Shown here: positions 1-11,275 of the stretch, one piece after another
How the letters are laid out: every line of letters starts with the position of its first letter
Position numbering within the stretch: position 1 is the first letter of the stretch
Assembly: GCF_019320115.1 (NCBI RefSeq)
Contig: NC_089583.1
Location: forward strand, 77,749,739 to 77,813,738
DNA length: 64,000 nt
Origin: Miscanthus floridulus
Taxonomy: Eukaryota > Streptophyta > Magnoliopsida > Poales > Poaceae
Reading direction: 5' to 3'
Notes under the pieces: model-generated
Told to the model about the DNA's origin: nothing
Seen by the model: only the letters and a program-made list of their open reading frames with translations
The model's database searches: none
Made by a program: the position numbers and the translations under genes

Positions 1-283
1 ATCAAGACTACGTACTGACAGAATACCGCAAATGACGAAGAAACTTACAATTGGGACTACTGTAGTGTGGTCCTAAACCAGCGTGCCCTCCCCGAGCCCC
101 CTAACCCATGGCAAAGCTGCCTAGCACGTCCGCCATCTTTAGGCTTCCCATCTCCACTACCACCGACGTTGCCACTCAGGTAGGCTTAGGGGTCATGGTC
201 GGAGCCTCTCGCGCCCTCTTGGGGACTTGCCCGCTGGCCCTAGTTGTAGACGTCATGGTCCTTCGGGCGCTCTTGAGGACTAC
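1..283 (-). pseudogene. Distal part of the antisense ORF of an older Tat-like element (Tat-A), cut off by the Tat-B insertion
   Basis: Read on the minus strand, this flank continues in phase from the minus-strand ORF on the far side of Tat-B. If one copy of the 5-bp duplication ACTAC is removed, the codons run from ...AAVV (up to 23477) into VLKSARR (from 278 downward) without a frame change. The segment has a few in-frame stops and no recognisable domain. It is rich in Arg, Thr, Pro and Ser, as expected of the linker or tail of such proteins. I infer that it is the distal part of the PF04195-type ORF seen at 23477-24760. The rest lies outside the window, so its length and end are unknown. 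Confidence 0.6.
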
Positions 284-1622
284 TGTCGATGTTTTGGATC
301 GGCAGGCCCTCAACTAACTAGTGAAAATATACTATGTGCCCCTAATCTAGGATGGTGATGCAAAGAGACAAAAGGTTTATAGTGGTTCAGGCAATAGGTG
401 CCCTATGTCTAGTCTGAGAGATCGATCTTGTATTCCTTGCACCGAAGTGCTTGTAGTAAGGGGTTATAAGCAGGGCGAGAGAGGGAGCTAGTCCTAGGTC
501 TTTGCGTGGAGCGGTGTGAGTTGCTTGAGATGTTGATCTCAGGCAGTGGGGAAGCATGTGTGTTACAGAGTGTCGCTTGCGCGAGTGAGTGAGTTTGTTT
601 GTCCATGCTCATGTCCGTTCGTGTCTATGCGTCCCTAGAAATGGCCCTGGTCTCTCCCTTTTATAGTTGAAGGGGGACAGGGGTGATACATGGGGTTGCT
701 ACGTAGCATCGTGCGAACAGAGGTGGCATGTCTGAGCCCTATAGCCCATCACTATGGGGGCATGGTTGACGGAGTGGTTCTTTCCTTAATGCATAGGAGC
801 GACGCACCGGTCACACTCGGTCCTGTGCGATGTGGGAGCTCTAGTGATAGCTTAACGCAGGGCATGGCGGGCGATGTGCCGGTTGCTATGTGTTGATAGT
901 GTGAAGAGCCGAGGCTCAGTTGGTGCCAAGGCTGAGCCATTGTGGGGGGCTTGGCGGGCACGAATCCCAAGGTTGCCGAGACCCTAAAGTGGATTGTCGA
1001 GGCCCAGAGGGAGCAGTTGGTCCTACACACTGATTCTGAGGCTACAGGGACCTAGATTTTACTCCCCACGCCATGTTGTTCCTAGAGCAGGGGTTAGGTA
1101 GCACAGTGCAGTGTGGGTGTTGGTCATGGGTACAGTACTAAGCACAGCGGCTAGTAACCCTTGCCCCGTCCTATCCTAGATGGCATGGTGCTGATGCGAC
1201 TTCCCATCTCGTCGGCCACTCCGCTATGTCGAGCCATCGTCTGGCTGACACCACGGGAGTGGTTGGTCATGTTTGGTTGGACATGACGTTCTGTCAGGGA
1301 GATCGGTCAAGGCGGAGGCAGTAGGGCTGTTCGCCGAACCGGCCTCGAGCGAGATGGAGAATCGGTTACTCGTCTAAGGCCTTACGTGCGAGGCCTCGAG
1401 CGAGATGGAGAATTGGTAGCCTGTCCGAGGCCTTTCGTGCGAGGCGGAGAATCATCAGGCCATCCGAGGCCTTTCGTGTGAGGCCTCGAGCAAGGCGGAG
1501 AGTCGATGGCCTCGGACAAGGCTAGGGGTTAGCCAATAGTTGTCTCTTGGCTTTGATTTTGATAGGGTCTAAGCGATTTTTTCGGTTTTTGCTTAGGGGA
1601 CCCCTTTTTATGGTACCCGACA
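284..1622 (-). repeat. Tat-B 3' LTR (left copy)
   Basis: This 1339-bp copy aligns along its whole length with 22125-23476. On the plus strand it begins TGTCGATG and ends GGTACCCGACA. A minus-strand TATA-like box (CTATAAAAG) covers 658-666. The region 1330-1510 contains an internal tandem of about 60 bp built on GAGGCCTCGAGCGAG. The two LTRs differ by scattered substitutions and small indels, so the insertion is not very recent. Confidence 0.92.
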
Positions 1623-1640
1623 GTAGCCCCCGAGCCTCAG
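1623..1640 (-). other. Tat-B polypurine tract
   Basis: Immediately inside the left LTR the minus strand reads CTGAGGCTCGGGGGCTAC and then runs into the LTR start TGTCGGG. A CTCGGGGGCTAC-type purine-rich run at the junction is typical of grass Tat elements and primes plus-strand DNA synthesis. It fixes the left LTR as the 3' LTR. Confidence 0.75.
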
Positions 1641-1846
1641 GGAGAGTGTGAGCACTCTCCCTAAGGTTTTGATGAGACTCGGTTCGTGGCGGCTCCTGGT
1701 GGGAAGGTGTTTCGTACTCGAGGCCTCGGTGGGTGCGCATGAGCTTACCCGCCGGGTGTAGCCCCTAAGGCCCTGGAGGAGTGGATTTATTCCTCCAGGG
1801 GCTTTTCTCATGTCGTGCGAGGGGTTTCATTGTGTTTGTCGAGCCC

Positions 1847-2946
1847 ATGAGTGTGAGTTGGGGTCGCTGGGTCTCAGCTTGGTTGCATGAAGAGCCCCCG
1901 AGCCTCTACGCGGAGCAAGAGGGCGATTAGGAGTTTCCCTATCTTTTTTGTGCGACCCCATGCATCCTTTTTGTTCAAAAGGAGGGGTGGAGGATGCCAG
2001 GCTACCCTCGGTGGGCGTGAGCTGTGACACCTCCGATGAGCTATTATCAGGTAAGTCCAAGTGGAGGCCCGTGCCCCATTTGATAGGGGTCGGCTAGCGG
2101 TCCAGAGACGCACTCCAAAAGTACTAGAGGGCTTCTCTAGTGGGTCACAGGGCCATTCGATTAGCCCTAGGGGCTCGATGCCTTCCTACGGTGAGATCCC
2201 ATTCGGAGACCTCCCTATCGGTCTCGGACACAACTTAGGGCATCCCGAGTGATCGCTTGCTCGGGCCTCAGCCATGTACAGGCTCGCCCATAGTTGTCCC
2301 TGACTCTATCATCCTAGGGCGGCTATCGAAACCCTCGGGGGGGCTAGCCTTCGAACCCCTAGACCATAACGGGCTTGGTGCCCTTTATCGCGTTTTTCTG
2401 AGCCTCCGAGTGCGAGCTTGGGTTGCTTGTCTTCGTCCTGGGTACAGGAAGAGCCCTCGAGCCTCCGCACGGAGCGAGAGGGCAGTCAGGAGTTCCCTTG
2501 GCTTTTTGTGCGGACCTCGCGCATCCTTTTCATTTAGAAGGAGGGGTTGTTTGCCGAGCCCTCGAGTGCGAGCCTGGGTCGCTGGGTCTCGGTAAGGTTG
2601 CAGGAAGAGCCCCCGAGCCTCTGCACGGAGCGAGTGGGTGATCAGGAGTTCCCCTGGCTTTTTGTGTGACCCTCGTGCATCCTTTTTGTTTGGAAGGAGG
2701 GGTTGTTTGCCGAGCCCTCAGGGGCGAACCTGGGTCGCTGGGTCTCGGCAAGGTTGTAGGAAGAGCCCTCGAGCCTCTGCACGGAGCAAGAGGGTGATCA
2801 GGAGTTCCCCTGGCTTTTTGTGCGACCCTCGTGCATCCTTTTCGTTTGGAAGGAGGGGTGGAATATGCTAGGCTACCCTCGGTGGGTGCAAGCGGTGACA
2901 CTTCTGGTGAGCTATTATCGGGTAAGTCCGAGTGGAGGCCCATGCC
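1847..2946 (-). repeat. Tat-B 3' non-coding region with 156-bp tandem repeats
   Basis: Units starting AGGAAGAGCCC(T/C)CGAGCC begin at 2446, 2602 and 2758, exactly 156 bp apart. A more diverged copy starts near 1887. A larger unit is also duplicated: 2040-2350 (ending in copies of GACGCACTCCAAAAGTAC) recurs at 10508-10800 beyond the nested element. The ORFs that read through here are by-products of the repeat. Tandem repeats between pol and the 3' LTR are a recognised feature of Tat elements. Confidence 0.85.
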
Positions 2947-5914
2947 TGTAACACCCTAAAATTTGCAATCTTTTAAAATAGTAAATTTGATTTATTTATG
3001 TTATATTGTGTGCATTCAAATATGGGAAATTAATATTTTTTGTGAAATTAAAATCAATCATAAGTATAGATACATGTTGATGCACTCATGCTGGAGCATT
3101 GTATTTAATATGTTGAGTGGTTTGATTTAAACTCAAAAGGATCAAAAAATTATTTGAAAATGGAATTGGAAAATTCATTTGGAAAAAGAAAAGGCTTCTT
3201 CATTTCTCATTCCCTCCCCTCTTTCTATCTGGCCCACAAGCCCTTTCTCCCGCCGGCCCGCAAGCCTCCTCCTTTTCCCCCTCTTCCCGCTTCCTTCCTG
3301 GGCCAGCCCACTCGGGCGAGCTGGCCACTGCTCCGCGCTAGCCCAGCAAGCGCGCTGGCCCAACACTGTAGCAACTACCGCCGCTCCTTCCCTCTGTCAA
3401 CCTGGCCCCACCCGTCAGCGCTGCCCCTCACCTCCAGCCATCCCGCGTTCGCGCCCGGTCAAGCAACCGCCACCGCGCCCCCACTTCGGACATGGGAGCG
3501 TCTCCCCCCGCACCCCGGCCGCTACAAATGGAAGCCCGCCCGAGCCGCTTCCCCCTGCTATTTCCCCGCTCTCATTTTCGCGCTTGCCAAGCACCAAGGA
3601 AGGCCGCAACCGCCGCTGCCGTGGTCGCCGGGATCCGCCATCGTCGAGCTCGGGACCTCCGCGCGGACAGCCTCCTCCGAGCCGCCTCCGTCTCCATTTC
3701 CCCCTTGGTGAGCTTCTCCGTCCTCCCCTCTATCTCCCCGTGCATCTCACTTCTCATTTTGTTGGCTTCTTGAGCCTTGGCCACAAGCTCCGCGGGCCAT
3801 GGTCGCCGGCCATGGCGGCCACCGCGCTTGCCGCCGTTCCCGGCCGCCAAAATGGCATGGCCACGACCCCCTTCTCTCCCCGAGCTCACGGGTGCCCTCG
3901 GTGGTCAATTTGGTGAACCGTAGGCCCTAACCGCACGCTCCGGCGAGACCACTGCCACCGGCCATGGTGCCTGGCCGCCGGTGTTACTGTTCCGGCCGGC
4001 CGACCCCCTTCAGGCCGATCCTAGCGGCCCATCGCGAGATCAACGGCTAGGATTAGAAGTTACCCCTTCGCGGGTAATTTTGCTAAAGAGTCCCTGGACT
4101 TTTCTAAGTCCTAACCCGCAGTCCAAAACGTATTTCTCCGAATGCGCAATCTCGATTAGAAAGCGTAAACTCCACGGCTTAAGTCAAAAGTATGCTTTCA
4201 GTATTTACAGAAATGCCATTTGAACTGTTTCGCTTATAAAATTGTTGTTTTAGCTCCGAATTGATCCATTCAAATCATGTTAGCTTCGTAATTTCATAAG
4301 CTACATGTTGGAGCTACTGTTAGTCAAGTTTAGAACTTTTTAATTTCATGATTAGATTTAATTAAATATATGGCTATAGGAAAACCCGTTTAAATCATAA
4401 CTTTCGCATTTTAGCTCTGTTTTTCGTGAACTTCGCGTTGACGTGATCGTAGCGAAACATAGATTAGTTTTACAAACATTTTATCTTGATTTCAATACTG
4501 TTGGTGTACTGTTCTAATGATAGGAATGTTTGCTTTGCATGAATGCTTTTGGAATGTTGTATATTGCTGTGTTGGTCGCGTTCAGACGGTGAGGAAAACA
4601 TTGGAGACTAAGAACTCTTCGACGACCAGCAGGACCAGCATGAGTTTGTGAACCAAGGCAAGTATAACATGGGCCTTCCTTGATGTCCTATTTCACTTTA
4701 ATCAATTACTCATTTGCATGTGTCTAATTTTGATACCCGTAAGGACATCCTAGTGATTGTTTATCCTATTCCTTGTCTCCTATGGGTCAAATGCATATGG
4801 GTAGATTGCTAGTGCTCTAACTGAACTTGACATACACGTTGATGAATGATACTATGGAACAAAGTGAGTAACATGATTTATAACAACTGTTCCATAGGGT
4901 GAAAGTGCAAATGACCTTTGTTCATATTGCTCCCGGCCCTCCATAAGGACTTATCTGTTGGCAAAAGCTGGGACTGACAGTGCAACCGGGAGAGTCATAT
5001 GGCTCTGACTTTAGCTTAGTAATAGGATCTTTCCTAACTAGTTAGAGGTTACCTTTTTGGCGCAAATGGGGCTTTCCACTTTGGGTATAGGGCTGCCTCT
5101 GTTCCTATGAGTATAACCGCGATGGATTTGTGCCATAGGAAAGGGGGGTCCCTACATCTGCCTGCCAAGGAAACCTAGCGGCCTTAACTTGTTAGGGAAA
5201 CCTATGAAATGACTTCATAGTGTACCCTGCCCGCTCACCTTGGTAGTGACATGGGAGTAATTAACCCGGGCATATGGGGATCATGACTCGCGGTGAATGT
5301 GCACCACCTCTGCAGAGGGTAACAAACTATTATAACAGCCATGCTCATGGTTACGAGCAGCCCAGAAAACTCACAGAATAACTGGTTAATTACTGATGAT
5401 CATTTAAAGTTGTTCAATGATGATATATGGTACACCTGACCCCGATATTTGTTCTTATGGGAATTAAATGGGAGCTTAAGCAAAACTTGATATTACTTGA
5501 GAATAAAAACTTGACCTATGAAAAATGCTAACTGCAGTAAACCAGAGTCTATCCTTTTTGAGCTTCATAACCCCATGTTAGCTTGCTAAGTACGGAATGT
5601 ACTTACACTTGTTTATTTTCTTTACTTGGATAAAAATCCTGGATGGGTAACAGATGACAACGGGTATGAGGATTTCCCGGAGGATTATTAGGCTTGTGGT
5701 CAACCAGTTGACCTTCCCTGTGATGACGGCCATGAGAGTTTTATTATCTTTTTATTATTCCGCTGTGATGTAAAAGACTAAGTTTTATTATAACTCTGAT
5801 GTATGAGACACCGTGATGATACTATATGTAATTTGTTAGCTTGTGTGTGTGATTGATTCCTGGGCACACACGAGTTTTGTGCATTCAATTTTATCTTTAA
5901 AATTGGGTGTGACA
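2947..5914 (+). repeat. 5' LTR of the LARD-like element
   Basis: This 2968-bp LTR runs from TGTAACACCC to GGGTGTGACA and is matched by 7543-10507. A GC-rich block at about 3220-4060 sits between AT-rich flanks. Its apparent ORFs (for example 3154-3711) exist in both LTRs and in several frames at once, with no recognisable domain. The downstream part (about 4560-5700) has the sequence style of other grass chromovirus LTRs. Confidence 0.92.
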
Positions 5915-5917
5915 AAT

Positions 5918-5929
5918 TGGTATCAGAGC
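5918..5929 (+). other. Primer binding site, initiator tRNA-Met type
   Basis: TGGTATCAGAGC lies three bases inside the 5' LTR. It is the standard plant LTR-retrotransposon site complementary to the 3' end of initiator tRNA-Met, and it primes minus-strand synthesis. It fixes the orientation of the element as plus. Confidence 0.93.
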
Positions 5930-7528
5930 AGTATTGACTGTAGGACACAAGCCTAGTTAGAAACTGGTCGTTTTAAGGTTTAGATGTTGCTACAAAAACC
6001 CTTGATCTATGAACCTTGATATTTTCTTCTATACTATATCTCTACCTTTGCTATTCATCTCTACCTTGGTGCTTATTTTAAAGTCTTTGTTCTCATCTTC
6101 ACTCCTTGATCTGATATGCTTTTAGAACTTCTCCTTACCACCTTCTTGCGTAATCCTAAGATGAGTCTTCAGATTGTTACCCCTAGCACAATAAAAATGA
6201 TAGTATCGCAAGTTGAGTCAATGATTGAATTGTGCATCTTTATTGATTGTCGAATTGTCATTATGCTTATAATTGTTTTGAATCTTTGTAATGATTGCAA
6301 TGATCTTGTTGGGTGTTCCCACAATTTAGTTTATAGGCCTAAGGTTTAAGGATTAATGAAATAAATAGTCGGGTTTTGGTTTTCTTCTGTTTTCTCTACC
6401 CTATCTTTTCGGAGCAGTCTACATTCTTTGGGTTATATCTCTGATTTTGGATGATCATAAATCATGAGCAAATTCTGGACAAAAGTAGACTTCAATATCT
6501 TTCTCTGAGCGTAAGAATCAACTTGATAGCTATTTTGATTATGGAGATACGAAAATCACAAGACGATGCATCTGTGCTGTTTAGAATCTAGAGTAGTTTC
6601 TGTTGTGTACTGTTTTCAACCAAGTTAACTGCAGAATTTGGAAAAGTGTTATATAAGGAGGTTGTGGAAGGTTTCTTGCCCTTACACAAGAGTATCGTTG
6701 GGATGTCAGAACATCTTGATACAAGTTAGCTCATCTAAAAGAAGTAGATGTAAGCTATACTTTGGTATCCCCTAGTCTATCTTATCTTAAGGGGGGTAGC
6801 CAAGTTGAAGAATTTGCAAGCTGAAGTGTCCTACGTTCTTGTTTATGCAGCAGAAGCGTGGTGGTATCCAAAGATGTGAGAGAAACTCAGAGTCTCAATG
6901 AGGTTTGGTTAAAGGTTCAACGAAGGTTTATCCAAGATCATTAAGATTTTGGTAGAGCTACTGGAGAAGCTTTTAAGTTAGTTTGGATCAAGAATCTACA
7001 TGACATCTTCACTAAGTTGGTCTTGAATTGATGATATCCTCATTGGAATGAAAATTGATTATGACTTGGAAAAGTGCTATCACTTAGAGAAGCAAAAGTC
7101 ATGACCGATGCCCTTAGCAACGGAGAATTATGCTAAGAAGGTTCGGGTGACACTAAGGATTAAGAGTTATATTCCCAGTTCGTGCAACTTAGCCAGAAAC
7201 ATTAATGTTTTGAAGATTGGTAGAAGAATTTTCTTCTGACCAAGAGATTTGTCAGGATTTCATCAGAAGGTGGATATTTTGAAGAGAATTGGTAATATAG
7301 GAAAGATGGCTTAGTGATTGGAGTTACCTAAGGGTTGTTCAAGGTACCTATCAGAATCTTGAAATCAATTGGGCAAGTTACTTGGAGTAAGATCAACATG
7401 TATGCAAAGTAAAGTGGGATCCCTATCAAGACGATGGAACTACACGATGAAGTAAAGAAGAATCCAAAGGCGGAGAATCTGCATCTCTTTTGTCGACGTC
7501 TTCCGAATCTCGAGGACGAGATTCATCT

Positions 7529-7541
7529 TAAGGGGGTAGAA
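7529..7541 (+). other. Polypurine tract of the LARD-like element
   Basis: The run AAGGGGGTAGAA sits directly before the 3' LTR start TGTAACAT at 7543. The preceding GAGGACGAGATTC is typical of the junction in Tekay/Del-type chromoviruses. Confidence 0.85.
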
Positions 7542-7542
7542 T

Positions 7543-10507
7543 TGTAACATCCTAAAATTTGCAATCTTTTAAAATAGTAAATTTGATTTATTTATGTTAT
7601 ATTGTGTGCATTCAAATATGGGAAATTAATATTTTTTGTGAAATTAAAATCAATCATAAGTATAGATACATGTTGATGCACTCATGCTAGAGCATTGTAT
7701 TTAATATGTTGAGTGGTTTGATTTAAACTCAAAAGGATCAAAAAATTATTTGAAAATGGAATTGGAAAATTCATTTGGAAAAAGAAAAGACTTCTTCATT
7801 TCTCATTCCCTCCCCTCTTTCTATCTGGCCCGCAAGCCCTTTCTCCCACCGGCCCGCAAGCCTCCTCCTTTTCCCCCTCTTCCCGCTTCCTTCCTGGGCC
7901 GGCCCACTCGGGCGAGCTGGCCACTGCTCCGCGCTAGCCCAGCAAGCGTGCCGGCCCAGCACTGTAGCAACTGCCACCGCTCCTTCCCTCTGTCAACCCA
8001 GCCCCACCCGTCAGCACTGCCCCTCACCTCCAGCCGTCCCGCGTCCACGCCTGGTCAAGCAACCGCCACCGCGCCCCCACTTCGGACATGGGAGCGTCTC
8101 CCCCCACGCCCCGGCCGCTACAAATGGAAGCCCGCCTGAGCCGATTCCCCCTGCTGTTTCCCCGCTCTCATTTTCGCGCTTGCCAAGCACCGAGGAAGGC
8201 CGCAACCGCCGCTGCCGTGGTCGCCGGGATCCGCCATCGTCGAGCCCGGGACCTCCACGCGGATAGCCTCCTCCGAGCCGCCTCCGTCTCCATTTCCCCC
8301 TTGGTGAGCTTCTCTGTCCTCCCCTCTATCTCCCCGTGCATCTCACTTCTCATTTTGTTGGCTTCTTGAGCCTTGGCCACAAGCTCCGCGGGCCATGGTC
8401 ACCGGCCATGGCGGCCACCGTGCTTACCGCCGTTCCCGACCGCCAAAACGGCATGGCCGCGACCCCCTTCTCTCCCTGAGCTCACGGGTGCCCTCGGTGG
8501 TCAATTTGGTGAACCGTAGGCCCTAACCGCATGCTCCGGTGAGACCACTGCCACCGGCCATGGCGCCTGGCCACCGGTGTTACTGTTCTGGCCGGCCGAC
8601 CCCCTCCAGGTCGATCCTAGCCGCCCATCGCGAGATCAACGGCCAGGATTAGAAGTTACCCCTTCGCGGGTAATTTTGCTAGAGTCCCTGGACTTTTCTA
8701 AGTCCTAACCCACAGTCCAAAATGTATTTCTCCGAATGCGCAATCTCGATTAGAAAGCGTAAACTCCACGGCTTAAGTCAAAAGTACGCTTTCAGTATTT
8801 ACAGAAATGCCATTTGAACTGTTTCGCTTATCAAATTGTCGTTTTAGCTCCGAATTGATCCATTCAAATCGCGTTAGCTTCGTAATTTCATAAGCTACAT
8901 GTTGGAGCTACTGTTAGTCAAGTTTAGAACTTTTTAATTTCATGATTAGATTTAATTAAATATATGGCTATAGGAAAACCCGTTTAAATCATAACTTTCG
9001 CATTTTAGCTCTGTTTTTCGTGAACTTCACATTGACGTGATCGTAGCGAAACGTAGATTAGTTTTACAAACATTTTATCTTGATTTCAATACTGTTGGTG
9101 TACTGTTCTAATGATAGGAATGTTTGCTTTGCATGAATGCTTTTGGAATGTTGTATGTTGCTGTGTTGGTCGCGTTCAGACGGTGAGGAAAACGTTGGAG
9201 ACCAAGAACTCTTCGACGACCAGCAGGACCAGCACGAGTTTGTGAACCAAGGCAAGTATAACATGGGCCTTCCTTGATGTCCTATTTCACTTTAATCAAT
9301 TACTCATTTGCATGTGTCTAATTTTGATACCCGTAAGGACATCCTAGTGATTGTTTATCCTGTTCCTTGTCTCCTATGGGTCAAATGCATATGGGTAGAT
9401 TGCTAGTGCTCTAACTGAACTTGACATACACGTTGATGAATGATACTATGGAACAAAGTGAGTAACATGATTTATAACAATTGTTCCATAGGGCAAAAGT
9501 GCAAATGACCTTTGTTCATATTGCTCCCGGCCCTCCATAAGGACTTATCTGTCGGCAAAAGCTACGACTGACAGTGCAACCGGGAGAGTCATATGGCTCT
9601 GACTTTAGCTTAGTAATAGGATCTTTCCTAACTAGTTAGAGGTTACCTTTTTGGCGCAAATGGGGCTTGCCACTTTGGGTATAGGGCTGCCTCTGTTCCT
9701 ATGAGTATAGCCATGATGGATTTGTGCCATAGGAAAGGGGGTCCCTACATCTGCCTGCCAAGGAAACCTAGCGGCCCTAACTTGTTAGGGAAACCTATGA
9801 AATGGCTTCATAGTGTACCCTGCCCGCTCACCTTGGTAGTGACATGGGAGTAATTAACCCGGGCATATGGGGATCACGACTTGCGGTGAATGTGCACCAC
9901 CTCTGTAGAGGGTAACAAACTGTTATAATAGTCGTGCTCACAGTTACGAGCGGCCCAGAAAACTCATAGAATAACTGGTTAATTGCTGATGATCATTTAA
10001 AGTTGTTCAATGATGATATATGGTACACCTGACCCCGATATTTGTTCTTATGGGAATTAAATGGGAGCTTAAGCAAAACTTGATATTACTTGAGAATAAA
10101 AACTTGACCTATTAAAAATGCTAACTGCAGTAAACCAGAGTCTATCCTTTTTGAGCTTCATAACCCCATGTTAGCTTGCTAAGTACGGAATGTACTTACA
10201 CTTGTTTATTTTCTTTACTTGGATAAAAATCCTGGATGGGTAACAGATGACAACGGGTATGAGGATTTCCCGGAGGATTATTAGGCTTGTGGTCAACCAG
10301 TTGACCTTCCCTGTGATGATGGCCACGAGAGTTTTATTATCTTTTTATTATTCTGCTGTGATGTAAAAGACTAAGTTTTATTATAACTCTGATGTATGAG
10401 ACACCGTGATGATACTCTATGTAATTTGTCAGCTTGTGTGTGTGATTGATTCCTGGGCACACACAAGTTTTGCGCATTCAATTTTATCCTTAAAATTGGG
10501 TGTGACA
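7543..10507 (+). repeat. 3' LTR of the LARD-like element
   Basis: This 2965-bp copy of 2947-5914 differs by scattered, mostly transition, substitutions and a few 1-3 bp indels. It ends GGGTGTGACA and is followed directly by the duplication ATGCC. Confidence 0.92.
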
Positions 10508-11097
10508 ATGCCCCGTTCGATAAGGGTCAGCTAGTGGTCTAGAGACGCACTCCAAAAGTACCAGAGGGCTTCTCTAGTGGTCCTAGGGCCGTTCGATGGG
10601 CCTCAGGGCCTCGGCGCCTCCCTACGGTGGGATCCCATTCGGAGACCTCCCTGTCGGTCTCGAACATGACTTAGGGCATCCCGAGCATTCGCTTGCTCAG
10701 GCCTCAGCCATGTACGGGCTCGCCCATAGTTTTCCCTGACTCTGTTGTCCTAGGGCAGCTATCGAGACCTTTGGGGGCCCAGCCTTCAAACCCCTAGACC
10801 GTAACGGGCTCGGTGCCTAGTTCCTTTATCTGAAAGGAATCAGGTGGGGGATATTCCCCTCCCATCGGCTGACAACGGCGGGTGCGCCTTTTGAGGCGGT
10901 TTTCTCGGGGAGGCAGAACAGCGCCTACCGCTGCTGCGGTCGGATCCGACGCTGTGTCAGCAGATGGGACATAATTGTTCATGCGATTAATAAGGAAAAG
11001 GTGGGCATGTGGGCGGTAAAATTAGATCTGGATTAACCATATCCGATTTGAGGGAAACTTCCTCGATTTCATCGCCCATCCGCTTCGCCCCCTTCCT

Positions 11098-11107
11098 GCA
11101 TAAATAC
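11098..11107 (+). promoter_or_regulatory. TATA-like box upstream of the antisense ORF
   Basis: GCATAAATAC lies about 170 bp upstream of the ATG at 11276 and is followed by a C/T-rich leader and a GA microsatellite, an arrangement common in grass promoters. It would make the antisense ORF a transcription unit independent of the LTR promoter. This is inferred from sequence only. Confidence 0.4.
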
Positions 11108-11211
11108 GCAATGAGCCTCGCCCCTCCCCTCCTTACCTTGCCTGCATTCGCCTTTGCTGCCCTCGAGCCGTTGCTAGGAACAGAGAGCACCAGGGAGAAG
11201 AAGGGAGAAGG

Positions 11212-11232
11212 GAGAGAGAGAGAGAGAGAGAG
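11212..11232 (+). repeat. (GA)n microsatellite in the leader of the antisense ORF
   Basis: About ten uninterrupted GA dinucleotides lie 44 bp before the presumed start codon. GA/CT runs are frequent in plant 5' leaders. Confidence 0.9.
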
Positions 11233-11275
11233 GTAGAGCGAGGTTTACCGTCGTAGCCGCATTCCCCTCCGCGCA

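Larger units (their letters stand above)
5915..7542 (+). other. Internal region of the LARD-like element
   Basis: This 1628-bp AT-rich stretch lies between the LTRs and has no ORF above background in either strand. A few short strings resemble decayed chromovirus pol: an IDDILI-like RT string near 7030, an MTDALSN-like string near 7100 and a final LEDEI-like string near 7510. They are out of frame with one another. I infer a scrambled remnant of pol rather than a coding region, and this is weakly supported. Confidence 0.6.
2947..10507 (+). mobile_element. Non-autonomous LTR retrotransposon (LARD-like, Tekay/Del-type ends) nested in Tat-B
   Basis: Two nearly identical LTRs of about 2.97 kb enclose only about 1.6 kb of internal sequence. 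A perfect TSD ATGCC lies at 2942-2946 and 10508-10512. The LTRs start TGTAAC and end GGTGTGACA, the internal region opens with TGGTATCAGAGC (initiator-tRNA-Met primer site), and it closes with AAGGGGGTAGA. No gag or pol ORF survives. Large LTRs around a coding-poor core fit a large retrotransposon derivative that depends on a related autonomous chromovirus. The high similarity of the LTR pair makes it one of the younger insertions here. Confidence 0.93.
10508..11275 (+). other. Tat-B 3' non-coding region continued, with the presumed promoter region of the antisense ORF
   Basis: Bases 10508-10820 repeat the 2050-2350 unit of the Tat-B tandem region. From about 10980 the sequence becomes a plausible plant promoter and 5' leader for the plus-strand ORF at 11276: a TATA-like CATAAATAC at 11099, a pyrimidine-rich stretch, then a (GA)n run at 11212-11232. 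No ORF of note lies in this stretch. Confidence 0.6.

Noticed and set aside
3154..3711. 185-residue plus-strand ORF (and its copy at 7750-8266)
   Set aside because: It lies in the LTRs of the LARD-like element, is Pro/Ser-rich, has competing ORFs in other frames and shows no domain.
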